A DNA stretch of 64,000 nucleotides from Lepturacanthus savala (Eukaryota; Chordata; Actinopteri; Scombriformes; Trichiuridae): the NCBI GenBank assembly GCA_030544235.1, contig CM060463.1, forward strand, positions 20,667,690 through 20,731,689. Reading direction: 5' to 3'. The notes below the pieces were generated by a model. The model did not search any database. It saw nothing but the letters and a program-made list of their open reading frames with translations, and was not told the origin of the DNA. The number at the start of each line of letters is the position of its first letter. The first letter of the stretch is position 1. This document shows positions 34,435-47,199 of the stretch, piece by piece. A program made the position numbers and the translations under genes.

Positions 34435-34899
34435 ATAAAAAATACCTTTTTAGTGCTTGTGTGTAAATATTTAGGTGAAATAAAACCACCCACGCATTGT
34501 GGCCAGACCACAACAGAATATTGTGTCTGTAGTGTTGATGAAACCTGGCTGAACACAAGCCGTATAGAAATGTCTCCTGTTGTGATGTCACAACGTGAGT
34601 GGAGGTGAATAGTAGCTGCCTTTGGATTCATGCAGCCAACCCCTTCTTCCGGAATGCTTGTAGTTGACTTCTGTTTGTCCGACTGAACCCAGGGGTGGGA
34701 CGTTTCCGACAGAGCTAAGCCAATCACAACAGAATGTTTCAGTAGAGATGGGAGGAGTGGAAAAATTATTTTTTTTTACAGAGTGAGTGTGTGAGAAGGC
34801 AGACTGCATTGCTGTTACAGGTCTAAAAAAGCATTCCTATGTTTTATAAATAGACCGTGAAAATTCAAATATTCAACCAAGGAAAAAGGTCCCCTTTAA
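34435..34899 (+). mobile_element. Family D MITE copy
   Basis: 'tttagtgcttgtgtgtaaat', 'gctgaacacaagccg', 'cctgttgtgatgtcacaac', 'gggacgtttccgacagagct', 'gcagactgcattgctgttac', ending 'aggtcccctttaa'. Confidence 0.7.
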
Positions 34900-37024
34900 T
34901 ATAAGTAAAGTCAGTGTCATTTTGCCTTTTTTGCTTTCATGCAGCAGCGCACTGAGCAAAGAACCAGCACAGGAAGTCCAAACATCATCAGTCTGGTACT
35001 ATTTTTAATCCTCACGTCACATTCCTACAGTAGCCACTGAACAGAAAGCTGTCCTCTTTGACTTTAACTTGTCGTTCATCTTTTCCACTCCCCTCTGTAC
35101 TTTTTGTTTTGTCTCCCTCCTCCACACATAAGCCGGCGTCCCGCCATCCTCAGACACAGTCTGAGCACGCTCAGCCAGGCTGCTCGGCCTGGAATAGTAA
35201 ATTGTTTATGAATGCTAATGAGGCAGCGACTTGTCCGCCGCCTCACTCGTCTGTTTTCAGTACAAACTTAAATAAGCCAGGATCTGCTGTGTGTATGATG
35301 ACAGACACGTCTCCACATGACTGATGATGAATTGTGTGGGAATGCAAGCTTCTGCTCTAGTGAATGTTATCTGCTCGATAGGCTAAAATCTGATCGTTAC
35401 AGTATGGACAAAGTCACAAGTTGCGTCTGATTTCCTGAGCCCGCCGATGATGCAGCGTCACACTTGGTATCTATGGAGGACATCTGAAAAAACGCTTCCC
35501 GTCCTCAACCATCAGATAGCATCGGGCTTTGCTATGATTGTCTGCACAGCGTTCAGACCTGACAATAACAAACACTGGAGATAGGAATTGATAAAAAAAA
35601 AAAAAAAAAAAAAGAAAAAAAAACTACAGGCTGCTGTGGAGCAGCTATCCAAAAAAAGTAATAGTAAGGATTTACTCTGCACTTTTCCTAGGAATGGCAG
35701 TTAACAGCTGTGTGAGTCACAGGCAGAGCTGCACTGTTTTTTCTCCTCATGAGATGGAATCTGCATGATTCACTTAAAGGGATTTATCCAATTTAAATGA
35801 ATCATTTTTGTCTCCATCAGTTAATTGCTGAGATCGCAAAAAAATCATCTACCTTTCATGTAGCAATGTTAGTTATAAACTCTTCTTTTCATGCGCTGTC
35901 AGGAGAATGTGACGTTATACACATATTACAAGTGTGTGTCTATATCGTGTATCGCAGTGGTTCTCAACTGTAGCTTTGTTCTGGACCTTTAATCTTACGT
36001 AAACTATACATTTGACCTTAACTTAATTTAATTATTGTATGTTCTCATGACCATGAAACAGTTTGTTTTGAGGACCTGTGTTGTGTGGATTATACACCCT
36101 CACATTGTCTGTCCTAGCTTAAAATAAGTCTATGTGTTTTTGTGTGCACCTAGAGAGGATTACACACTACTGCTGATTGTACTGCTGCTTGCATTGGTGT
36201 TCACATATGAACCTGTTTCATTGTGAAGACTGTGTTGCCCTGATTATCATTTTTGTGACTGAAACATTGTTTTATTAAAGGATACATATATGGATCTAAG
36301 TGTACACACGTACACAGCCTTACAGACAAGAAGCACATGGAAACTTAATCTTTTTGCATAAAACCTTTGTCTAAGTTGTCTACTATCATGTCATTGAAAA
36401 ACATCTGTATGAGTAGCATTTAGATTTTGTATTTTGAGGAGAAATTACATTCAGACTTTGCAAACTATATTTGCTTGTGGGCTTGTGGGTGAATAAGTGA
36501 ATGAATGACTGAATTTATTTTTTTTTCATTCTGATTATTTAACAAATGATACAAGTCTCACAACAAGTAAAGAAAAACAACAATCAAGCAAGACGCTTAT
36601 TTACACCCACCTTTCTTACCAGTAGTCACCAAACTCAAACTTTAAAAAAAAAAATGATATTAAGACACAAAGAGTTAATCAAAAACAAATATCCCAGATG
36701 TAATTTTGAGAGAACAGTTTAACAAAATGTATCTTCATTTTCAATATCATTTTAATCAACAAATTGTTTGACACGTCTTCATCATTGAGATTATTCCATG
36801 AATTCACACCTTTTATTGAAGTACATTGCTCTTTTAACTTAATCTTGGTTTTTAAATTTTATGTCATCGTTTTCCATTTGAGCTGCCTTTTCGTAAAACA
36901 TTCTCAATTTTCCTTGTTAACAGATTATTATTCATTGTACACGATCAATGTGATTTTGTAGTCCACTAATTCTTTAAATTTGAGTTCCCTTTATTAAACA
37001 AATAGCAATTTGATGGTTCTGATT
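34900..37024. other. No gene; noncoding, with a poly(A) tract
   Basis: A tract at 35592-35623. A family G fragment lies at about 36340-36480 ('ttgtctactatcatgtcatt'). The 35050-35480 part is GC-balanced and repeat-free. No exon supported. Confidence 0.4.
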
Positions 37025-37370
37025 ACCTCCACCAAGGAGGTTATGTTTTCACTGGCATTTGTCTGTTTTTTAGCAAGATAACTTAAAGATTTTTGGCCGG
37101 ATTTTCATCAAACTTCCAGCGAATGTTGGGAATGGTACCGTGAACAGATGATTACATTTTGGTTGTGATCTGGAAGAAATCCTGGTTTTTGCATTACTTT
37201 GAATGTTTTGTTGTTAAGTAACATTGCAGTAAATGGACCTTCATTCACGCGCCATTGTTTGGGGCCACCTGGTGGTTATATCGTGCACCTGTCCCCACAG
37301 ACCCAACTTTATCATTTCTGGATTAACACTGTACTTGGTGGAGGTCTGCATTCTCAGAGTTTTTTTCTAC
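37025..37370 (+). repeat. Degenerate copy of the CCTCCACCAAGGAGGTTATG repeat
   Basis: Starts 'acctccaccaaggaggttat', has 'ggccggattttcatcaaact' and 'tggttgtgatctggaagaaa', and ends 'ttggtggaggtctgcattct'. The order matches an interspersed repeat known widely in fish. Noncoding. Confidence 0.7.
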
Positions 37371-37510
37371 TTAGATTTGTGATCATCCTTACAGCTCTTT
37401 TCTTGGAGGATCCAAATTTATTGCGTGTGGGTAGGATATGCATACTTCTAAACAATAACAGATATAACTGATGTGCCATGTGTGTTCTGTGCTGCTAGAT
37501 CGAGTCGGCC

Positions 37511-37526
37511 TTGCTCTCTCCTCTAC

Positions 37527-37573
<47 letters not shown>
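37511..37573. repeat. CT-rich microsatellite
   Basis: A pyrimidine run with (CT)16 at its end (37541-37573). Confidence 0.95.
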
Positions 37574-37574
<1 letters not shown>

Positions 37575-38170
37575 GTGGTGTGGTGGTTCGAGGCTGAGCG
37601 GGCAGGGCCACACATGGGTGGGTTCTGAGCTCAGGGATTAACAGGGTCGAAGCCAAGCAGCTTTCGCAGCATCCAGCCAGAGGCACGTTCGCCTTTTCTG
37701 GCCCTGGGGTGTGTGGGTGATGCAGCTTGGGAAGTCACTGCACAGATTTTTGTTTCGAGATCGAATTCACTCCCCAGCGTCTGTAAACAGGACGTGATAC
37801 TTACACAGGAGATTTAAGAATGTGCCCGCCTTGTTGGGCGGTGCCACCCGATGCACTTGAGAAAACACTCTACAGTCTTTACTCCAAGTGAGTGTAATGG
37901 GAAAAAATTGGAATATATGACTGTACTCAAACTCTCTGTTTAAATAGCTTGACTGTTGTTTGTGCACATTGTGCCCTAGCTAATAATTACTGCGAGGTGG
38001 AATGTAAAAAAAACAAACGGGTCATATTTCTAGCTATATCCATCTATGTTATACATCCTGATGCCAGTTGGTAAAACACATTTTGTGTGTTTTTTTGTCT
38101 TAAAATAGAACAAGTAAACATAATCAAAAGACATTTTAATAAGAAAAAAAAGGAAGTAGAAGTTTTTAGT
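37574..38170. other. No gene; noncoding sequence
   Basis: Nothing recognised, apart from CTGAGCTCAG-like and other short palindromes. Confidence 0.45.
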
Positions 38171-38520
38171 GTTTGTTGCTATATGGCAACACTCATAATA
38201 GGAAATGAAAACAATGTAAAAAGAGTGTATATTGTAATAACAGTGTAAGAACCTTGTAATAACATTAAAAAATTTAAAACCATGTCTAATATAACAAAAT
38301 GCAATGTGGGAAGGACTCACAAAATACATTACTATCGTGTGTACACCATTGTAATTGCTAATAATCTTACTAAAACTAACTTTAAAATGTGTATTTGTCA
38401 AATTGATTAATAAATATATTATTCTACATGGTTGTAGATTCTGGGTCCATAAAGTTTACAATCTGCTTTTGGACAATGTGGCCTATAACTAAATCATAAA
38501 GCTAACAACAGGTGAAAAAT
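38171..38520. repeat. Repeat F, copy 1
   Basis: 38247-38520 matches 41395-41655 in the same orientation: 'aatgcaatgtgggaaggact', 'gctaataatcttactaaaac', 'ctacatggttgtagattctg' and 'ggtccataaagtttacaatc', 'tgcttttggacaatgtggcc'. The motif GTTGCTATATGGCAAC lies at 38175-38190. In this copy the frame that is open in copy 2 is closed by stops. Confidence 0.7.
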
Positions 38521-38688
38521 ATTCATAAAATGCTTTTTTCAGCAACGTTTGAGGAACAAAATGTCAAGGGTCCTCCATGTTAAGAGGTCTGTGGAAGCAC
38601 TTCAATAACACATTTAAACAGTGTTGTTGGATCTCTTATGGCTCTACTTCTTTTGAATAGATTGCATTATAACTGGTGATGTATTGTG

Positions 38689-38707
38689 GGTGTGTGTGTG
38701 TGTGTGG

Positions 38708-38757
<50 letters not shown>
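38689..38757. repeat. (TG)n microsatellite, about 69 bp
   Basis: TG runs broken once by 'gctg', ending 'gcgcg'. Confidence 0.97.
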
Positions 38758-38758
<1 letters not shown>

Positions 38759-41394
38759 TTAGGTATAAAATGGCTTTGTTGCCTTATGGCAACATTGTAC
38801 TATAGAGGGATCTAGATCACGTTCAATGTGCACAATTCGACTAGGAAAGCTGGAAATTTCAAGATGGGTTGAAATGATGCAAAACATCTGGCTAAAGAAC
38901 AAAAATGTGACAAAGTGTCATGAAAAACAGATTAAAGGGATTAAATTGGCCATGAAGCATGTGACTTACTTATCACTCAAGCTAAAAATAGTGGCAGACA
39001 TCAGATCTGTGTGGAGTCTGAGACCAGTCCTCAAATTAAGATATGAATAAAATGTAGAATAAGCACCAATAATTGCCTAATAACTGCCTAACAATTTACC
39101 TCTACCTATAGTTCCTAATAATTCTGGAAATCTGGTTAACATATGCTCTTTATTTAGGTTTAGGTTACTAAGGTTAACCTAACCTTAAAACAACAATATG
39201 TCATTTTCTGCCACTAGGGGAAAAAGATGGAGTCACCCACCTTGAACTGTATAAGTACAGTTTTACTGTAGTTTCATGTTGACAGTTTCTTAGCAAAATT
39301 GACATTAAAGGTAAATTTTTACCTAAACTTTAGATTCTTTAACATTCAACGAATAAATTACAAAAAAAACACAATTAAATCTTGATGTTTTTATTTCAAA
39401 TACGGAACTTGTATTTATTTATTTTTTTTATTTTTTGGTTAAAAAAAATTAATTGTATATTGTAACAATTAAATAATTAAAATACTATAATTACACATAA
39501 GAAACTACTAACAATATAGCAAGGCAATTAAATTAAATTAGCTGTTACCAAGCTAATGCTAATACTTTTTTGTTCTTTATTATAACATCCAGACATCTGT
39601 CAGATAAACTACTAAGATATGGTAAAGTTACTTAAAAATTTAAATATTATAAATATTCAATTCATGACAGCTTTAAAATATTGTGCACAGGGATATTTAA
39701 AGGCAGCCATTGTCCCTTCATGGTTTGTAAATTAATCCCTAGACTAAATTAAAAGTTAAAATTATGAATTAATACATTTCATTGGAAACATTTGGGATGA
39801 CAAACATATGTAACTCAACAGAATATTTAATGCAGGTTTAGCCATTTTGAGATATTTTAAGCCTTTAAAAAAAATCCATATTTGACCTTTAATGTAACAT
39901 AACTGAAATAGTATTGATTTGCTATGATTTTTTTTCTTTTTAAGAATTTTAAACAAATATCACAATCAGGTTATTTTAAGTGGCTTTAGCTGCCAAATAT
40001 TGCAGACTTACTTTTCAGATAAATATTGCAAGATTTTGTGACAGCTTCATTCATTCAAGTTTCCTCATTGCGTTTGCAAAAAAGTGTAATCTGGGTGACA
40101 TCAGCACAGACATATAATTTGTAGGGGGCAGAGTTGGTAAAGCAAAGGATTCGTCAGATTGCTGTTAAATGTGTTTCAAGTCCCTCAAAATACTCACAAT
40201 ATGAACAGAGAAATGCAGCAAAATGTCACATTTTGATGCATTCTACATTAATAACTGATTGTGTCCCAATACATGACCTCAGCTACATAACATTGCTCCT
40301 GTGCGATACAGAGCCATGTAACTGCAGAATCAGTCTAAGCACCTCATTGAAGGCCCTCTGCGGCTGCGAATCTCAGCGAGCTCCTTGTATTTCCTAATGA
40401 GTGTTGCTGTTGTTCTCAGCCACAGACTGCAGCATCTGGGGAGGCTGGACGTGCAGACACATTTGTCTCCAGCCACAGCCACTCACACAGACTGGTCAAT
40501 TTACTTACCAAGCAGAGCAGAAAATGCACTGTCTGTCAATGGCTCTATTTTGGTCCCTGCAGGATGAGTACCAGTCTCATGCAAGATGGGAAATTTATCA
40601 CCGGGTTGTTGCCGTGAATGTAGGATTATATGATAGTTGTAGGGGAGGGGGTTGGATATTGTAGGAGGAGGTAGAAACGTTTGTAGGAGGAAAGCAGGGT
40701 CTGTAATGGTGGCTATTGTTGGACCGGAGCTGTGACGTCCATCATATGGAGCTGGAGCTGATAATACAAGGGCGACACATCCTGCTGGTTCCACTTTGCA
40801 GTCTAGACAGAGTGTGACAGGTGTGTCTGTAACACAAAACCCTTAAAGGAGCTGTCTGAGGTGGAGTTGTCTGTAAACATAATTTGACCTCTTAAGACAC
40901 ACTATTGTGAGCAGTATAGCGAAGCGGTGGGGAATTATTTATGGCAATACTATGCTTCAGTCATTGGTTCAACTGTGGTCTCGAAGTAGTGCTGCATTGA
41001 TTGACACCATGCATGAGCCAATCAAAGCATGGGGTCAGGAGATAGCCAGCTTGAAAGCCAATGAGGGCCAACTACTGAAGTTTAATGGACAGCAGTGCGA
41101 CCTGATAGAAATTTGCCATGATGTGACCATCTAAATCTAATAGCCAATACCCAGGGCTTTCAGTTGGCATGTGACATGTCGGAACTGTTCTACTTATAAC
41201 TCAGGCAAACCGTTTTCGCAACTAAGACTTAAAAAGGGGGTGCATCTTAAGAAAGTCCCAATTTAAAGCTTTTTAGAATGAATTCATTGGTAGCTTTTGA
41301 ACTCTGACCAATAGATAGATTGCAGGCAGACTGTGAGGGAGCACCAAAAAAGTGCAGCCACATGGACGCAAATATATTTAACCAGGAATGTCAT
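38758..41394. other. No gene; AT-rich noncoding sequence
   Basis: GTTGCCTTATGGCAAC at 38778-38793. 39050-40080 is strongly AT-rich. 40310-40870 is more balanced and carries overlapping short ORFs without domains. No exon recognised. Confidence 0.35.
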
Positions 41395-41700
41395 GTTGAA
41401 GTATTGTAAAATTGAAAAATGTGTCTAATATAATGAAACGCAATGTGGGAAGGGCTCACAAAGTACATTACTATAGTGTTAATGCCAACGTTATTGCCAA
41501 TAATCTTACTACAACTAACAATAAAATGTGTGTCTGTCAAATTGATGGATCTGAAAACATTAATCTACATGGTTGTGGAGCCTGGGTCCATAAAGTTTAC
41601 AACATGCTTTTGGACAATGTCGACCTACAACTAAACACACAATGCTAACGACATGCCTGGCCATCAATTCCACGAGGGCGCAGTGTTGCCAAATGGCAAC
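41395..41700 (+). repeat. Repeat F, copy 2, with a short open frame
   Basis: Copy of 38247-38520. An ORF of 78 codons (41412-41648: MKNVSNIMKRNVGRAHKVHY...) spans the repeat. I do not recognise the protein; it could be a remnant of a transposon ORF. It ends near GTTGCCAAATGGCAAC (41685-41700). Confidence 0.55.
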
Positions 41701-42089
41701 GGACACATTTTAATGATTTTCCATTATTCTGATCACCGCCATTAAAGACACCGGTTTCCTTCTACACACATTTGTACCTCCACATCACCAACGACCATCA
41801 TCTAATCCTACATTTAGTCCAGTCATATGGACGCAACTGGACTTTCAGACTTTCATTTCACTGCATATTGACATAACTCAAGCAAGATTTTGTCGATATT
41901 CTCATTATGTACACAGCCTGGTCTGACTTCAGTGAGTGTGTGTGTCACCAAACACACTCACCAAAACTAGTCACCCATCATGTGTGGTGTGTCTGAAAAA
42001 CAACTGAATAGTGGATTAATTATACTGATGAACAGCTGATTTTCTTGTCTTTACAGTAAATAATGCAGTTCATATTAAAAGCTTATATT
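41701..42089. other. No gene; noncoding sequence
   Basis: Nothing recognised. Confidence 0.45.
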
Positions 42090-42597
42090 TTCACCCATTT
42101 AAGCCCAGTAGCAACTATAGCTGCCAATGTCTGACTGTCATTTTCTACTTAAAATACAAAATGTAGATGTTACTCATAGTTTTTTCAATGACATGACAAC
42201 TTAGACAAAGGTTTCAAGCAAAAATAATATGTTTCCATGCTTCTTCTTATATGACGTCACTGACGTCCTGCCCCTTCCTCCTGAGAACATGACAGAGAGA
42301 GGTTATTTTTGTTTAAATTATTAGGATTTTCAACCATGTATATATATTTAGTCATTCAAGTCTCTAGAATAACCAAAAAAAAAGAAAAGAAAAGAATTTT
42401 GTACCTGGGATAAATAGTGTTTTGTTTAATGGGATATTCGTGCAAGCAGCAACTATAGTTGCCAATCATTAAAATGCTATTTTCTGCAAAGCAGAGTCAA
42501 AATGGAAAGAAATAGATGCACAGCTTGACTGTTAGTGACTCAACTGATATAATTATATGCATGAAAACATTGAAAAAATCAGGCTTAAATGGGTTAA
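42090..42597 (-). mobile_element. Family G TIR element, complete, opposite orientation
   Basis: Ends 'tcacccatttaagccc' and 'ggcttaaatgggttaa' are inverted repeats. The interior is the reverse complement of 2372-4005 words. It contains a direct repetition of 'agcaactatag' with 'tgccaat' (42108 and 42448). Confidence 0.75.
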
Positions 42598-43550
<953 letters not shown>

Positions 43551-43804
43551 TCTGATGGATTATATTAATGATTCCAGACTTAATGACAGAAAAAAAAATT
43601 GTAACATAATTAATTGAAAACAGGTTAAATATGATGATCAAATTCTTTCAAAACAGCCATTAATTGATCATTTAAACAACTTTTATAACAATTTGTTGAG
43701 GATCATTTTATTACCGGCGAGAAAGAGACATTCCATAGTTCTGTCCCTTTGTGTCTGATTGAAAATTGACCTCTGCTGGTAAGAATTTTAGGAGGATTTT
43801 TGCC

Positions 43805-43983
43805 AACTGGAACCTAAACATGGTTCATGGTTCAGCATGGTTCAGAACCGCTGAGAAAAGGCTTAGAAGCAGGGTCGAAGGTGCATTGGCTTTGCCTAGA
43901 GTTGCACTTCCTGATCGGAGAGTCAGGAAAATCTTTGTCCCAATTTGTCCTCTGAAAGATTATCTCAACTCCTTTTTATTATA
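43805..43983 (+). repeat. Local direct duplication, copy 1
   Basis: Matches 45096-45262 in the same orientation: 'gctgagaaaaggcttagaag', 'cagggtcgaaggtgc', 'ttggctttgcctagagttgc', 'acttcctgatcggagagtca', 'gaaagattatctcaactc'. A 72-codon ORF covers it; no domain seen. Confidence 0.8.
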
Positions 43984-44234
43984 AATGAGCTTCTTTCAAT
44001 TTATTGAATTATGAATGCATATTATTACTATAGTTTGTGTTCTATTATTAATAGTATTTAAAATGTTTATTACTGTTAACTTTTTTGTGTATTTATTTTT
44101 TAAACTTTAGGCAAAACAAGGGTAGCTGTTTCCCCGTTTCCAGTCTTTATGCTAAGCTAATATGTTTAGTTGCTTGCTCCAGCTGTATAATTAGAGAGCT
44201 ATACTGAAAAAAATAAAACCTTATCAGGGGTAAA

Positions 44235-44837
44235 TAGGGGTGTGACGAGACACGAGATTGGGTTCACGAGATCGAAACGAGACAAGATTTTACGAAAACT
44301 AAATTACAAATTATATGAATGCCTGGACAACAGACTTTTATTTAACTGAGTTGCACATGGATTTTATAACTCTGTAAGCGTTAACTTTTAATGAACTTCT
44401 TCCTTTTAATGAACGTCTTCCTCTACAAATTGAAACTAAAATAAAATGTTATAAAATAAAAAGTGCAAACAATATGTGCAAAACAAAAAGTTCTTCTCTG
44501 TCAGCAGGCGCAGTTGTTGATTTGAGTACTGAGCTGTGGTAGTGCTGTAAATGTCTCTGCATTGTGCTCGTATTCGCCGCGCTGTACAGCATTGTTTGCA
44601 TACAGTGTCTGCATATTGTCCGTGTCTTATCAGTCACTCTCTTACCATTTATTATTTCTGCCGGGAACCCAAAATGCTGCCAAACAAACGATTTAGAAGT
44701 GGCAGGGGCGTCGTCAATAGTAATACCTGTGTTTTCCATCATTCTGGCTGCTTGCTGGATAAATCTCGCGAGACAGAATTTTAATGCGACAAGCAATCTC
44801 GTCAAATCACATCCCGCGAGATCTCGTCACGCCCCTA
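44235..44837 (-). mobile_element. hAT-type DNA transposon, deleted derivative
   Basis: Ends TAGGGGTGTGACGAGA and TCTCGTCACGCCCCTA are 16-bp terminal inverted repeats with one difference. They are flanked by a perfect 8-bp duplication GGGGTAAA (44227-44234 and 44838-44845), the target-site size of hAT transposons. The inside carries a minus-strand ORF with a BED zinc finger. At 603 bp it lacks the catalytic transposase region, so it would need a transposase supplied in trans. It sits inside a family M MITE and so is younger than it. Confidence 0.85.
44449..44805 (-). pseudogene. BED zinc-finger fragment of a hAT transposase
   Basis: A 118-codon open frame. Residues about 38-92 fit a BED finger: SFVWQHFGF with Trp42, then ICRHC (Cys65, Cys68) and QRHLQHYH (His85, His90), the C-x2-C...H-x4-H pattern of DNA-binding domains at the N-terminus of hAT transposases. 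After it the frame continues about 25 residues and stops; the RNase H-like catalytic core and the dimerisation region are absent. The finger residues are intact, so it could still bind the element ends if expressed, but no promoter or splice evidence is seen. Most likely a decayed transposon remnant. Confidence 0.75.
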
Positions 44838-45095
44838 GGGGTAAATATACTGTATTTAGTAATATTAGTCCAATATTGAGTAGAATTATCTTGAATTATC
44901 TCATTCCATTGGCAGGTAATTTTGTTTATTTTAAGTTGTTCATAGAATTAGAGATAGAAATGTAAAAAAAAGACAACAATAAGATAAAACTATTTCATCT
45001 TATTTTAAGAAAACAAGACCAAATTGACCAAAATAAAGAAAAAAAAACAAATATCTGCCAATGGAATATGATGTTTTAAGATAATTCTACTCAAC

Positions 45096-45262
45096 AACTT
45101 GAACCTAAACTCTGAGTGGTGCAGAACTGCTGAGAAAAGGCTTAAAAGCAGGGTCGGAGGTGCGTTGGCTTTGCCGGGAGTTGCACTTCCTGATCGCAGA
45201 GTCAGGAAAGTTTCTGCCTGAATTTGACCTCTGAAAGATTATCTCAACTCTTTTTATAATCA
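45096..45262 (+). repeat. Local direct duplication, copy 2
   Basis: Matches 43805-43983 and begins exactly where the MITE ends ('tcaacaacttgaacctaaac'). The Ser/Pro differences are scattered, so it is not a very recent copy. Confidence 0.8.
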
Positions 45263-46208
45263 TCTATTATAACCTTGACATTCTCAGTAGTTCTGTCTTA
45301 CTCACACATGAATCTTCTCTGTATGGGAGGCATTTTGCATCCGCCTTTTTATTAAGCTTGGTAATGGCCCATAAGAGAAGCATTCTGCACCAACTCCCAT
45401 CTGACTCATGCTTATTATATACTATAATTATACTGGGATTATTTTCAGTGTTACACAGGGTCATATGGAATTGGTTTCTCGAGGCACTAAATATGTATGT
45501 GCTTCACCAGTGGTTCCAGTACAGAATCAAACATCTTGAGGCCTTTTTCTCTACCCGAACCTTCCCCTATTGGCTGTGTTGTCACAGAGCTTGATGCTAC
45601 ATTGATTACATCTCTGGCCCACTTGATACACGCCCGTTGTTTGGGTAATGATGTCATTAGACGGAAATGGATGGGCCCCCTCACTGTTCTTCGCTTTTTG
45701 GGCTGAGGCAGGGGGATAGAAGGTGGGGGATGGGGTGGGGGGGGTCACCATAAACATCAGATGGGTGGAGATGTGAGTCAAACATTCCTTTAAAGCTTGG
45801 ATGTTTGTTTAAAGGATCGTCCGGCGCTTTCGAACTGGCCAAGCAGCTGCAGATCATTTGCGTTGTCTTGTTGGAGCCTTGAAGACCGTGATGGGGATAG
45901 TGTCTTGTTACAAAAGTACACACTTTGTGAGCGTACTTCACTAGAAATTTGGGGTTTTCCTGGAGTCATTATTTTTCCGCTGACCTTTCACTTTATTTTA
46001 CTTTTACTTTAAAAAAAAAATCACCCAAAAACCTCCCCTAAACAAAATGTAAGAATGATCAGGTGAAATGAATCCAATATTGAGTAGAGTTACCTTGAAT
46101 CTTCTTATTACATTCATTTGTAAATTGTATTTCTTGATTATATTTATTTTATTTATTATAATCAATTATAATATAAAAATAATATATTTATGTTATGGGA
46201 CTGACCTT

Positions 46209-46213
<5 letters not shown>
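45263..46213. other. No gene; noncoding sequence
   Basis: Overlapping ORFs on both strands at 45480-45780 have no domains. A G-rich stretch lies at 45709-45750. A family M fragment ('ccaatattgagtagagttac') is at about 46074-46140. Confidence 0.4.

Positions 46214-46264
<51 letters not shown>
46214..46264. repeat. (AT)n microsatellite
   Basis: An uninterrupted AT run of about 50 bp. Confidence 0.97.
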
Positions 46265-46266
<2 letters not shown>

Positions 46267-46324
46267 ACAACATTATTATATATGTTATATATGTATTGTA
46301 CTAAGCTTTTGTTCTTAATTTCCC

Positions 46325-47010
46325 CTGAACAACATGTAAAACCCCTTTTCCCCTGTTACTTTTACTTTTATACTTTAAGTAGTTTTGAAACCAGAACCTT
46401 TACTCAGATAAATACTTTAGATAAAACTCAGAAATATTAAAAAAGACATTATAATATATAATTTTTTTCCATTATAACAGAATGTATAATCTGTAATGTA
46501 GTTCCATTCTATTGATTAACTAATACCAACTAACTCATTTTTTCCATTTCACTTCCATTGCTTGTTTTCCTGACAGTGATTTTCTGCCAGAAAGCACATT
46601 ATTTAAACCCAATCCAGCCCCTATTCCCTATTAAAATACCTTTAAAATGACAATACATTGCAAAAAAGTGATGACAGTTCAATTGGGATTTAAAGGTTGT
46701 TTTTGCCTAAAAAATCACTTCTTCTCATTGAGTGTTATAAATAACAAATTCACTCACTAAATGTTACCTATTAAAATTCTTTTAAAGGGACAATACAACA
46801 TATAAAGGGACAATACGGCATATAAATCTGCCAAAAAGTTCATTTATTTTGACTGACAATGAACAGATTACTTTTATATGTGAAATAGTTTTAGGTATTT
46901 TAATACTTTTATTTGAGTAAAAAGCTTGAGTTGATACTTCAACTTCTACAGAAGTATTTTAAACCCTAGTATCTACCTGAGTAATGAACGGGAATACTTT
47001 TGACACCTCT
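46325..47010 (-). mobile_element. R1-type MITE, antisense
   Basis: The right end 'gggaatacttttgacacctct' is the reverse complement of the CAGAGGTGTCAAAAGTA start. The interior has 'agtttttgaaacc'-like, 'aaaaagcttgagttgatact' and 'acttctacagaagtatttta'. Confidence 0.7.
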
Positions 47011-47167
47011 TTACGGCCTTTTCCTCAGCAGCTGTAGCCTCAGTGAAGTGGTGATTGTCGGACCCTGCATATGTCGGCCATATGAAGCTGAAGTCCAACA
47101 GCTGAACAGCAGCAGCACCTCCGCACTCACAGCGGCTAAAACTGTACATCCAGGGGGGTTCCCCCCC

Positions 47168-47191
47168 CCCACACACACACACACACACACA
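47168..47191. repeat. (CA)n microsatellite after a C run
   Basis: C10 followed by about 11 CA units, about 0.4 kb upstream of the iqsec1 start codon. Confidence 0.95.
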
Positions 47192-47199
47192 AGCTTCAT

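Larger units (their letters stand above)
44204..45095 (+). mobile_element. Family M MITE remnant, host of the hAT insertion
   Basis: 'actgaaaaaaataaaacctt' and 'atcaggggtaaat' on the left; 'gtagaattatcttgaattat', 'ctcattccattggcaggtaa' and 'aagataattctactcaa' on the right of the hAT element. The right terminus is replaced by the duplicated segment at 45096. Confidence 0.65.

Noticed and set aside
40907..41134. 75-codon plus-strand ORF
   Set aside because: No homology, no promoter or splice context; typical chance ORF.
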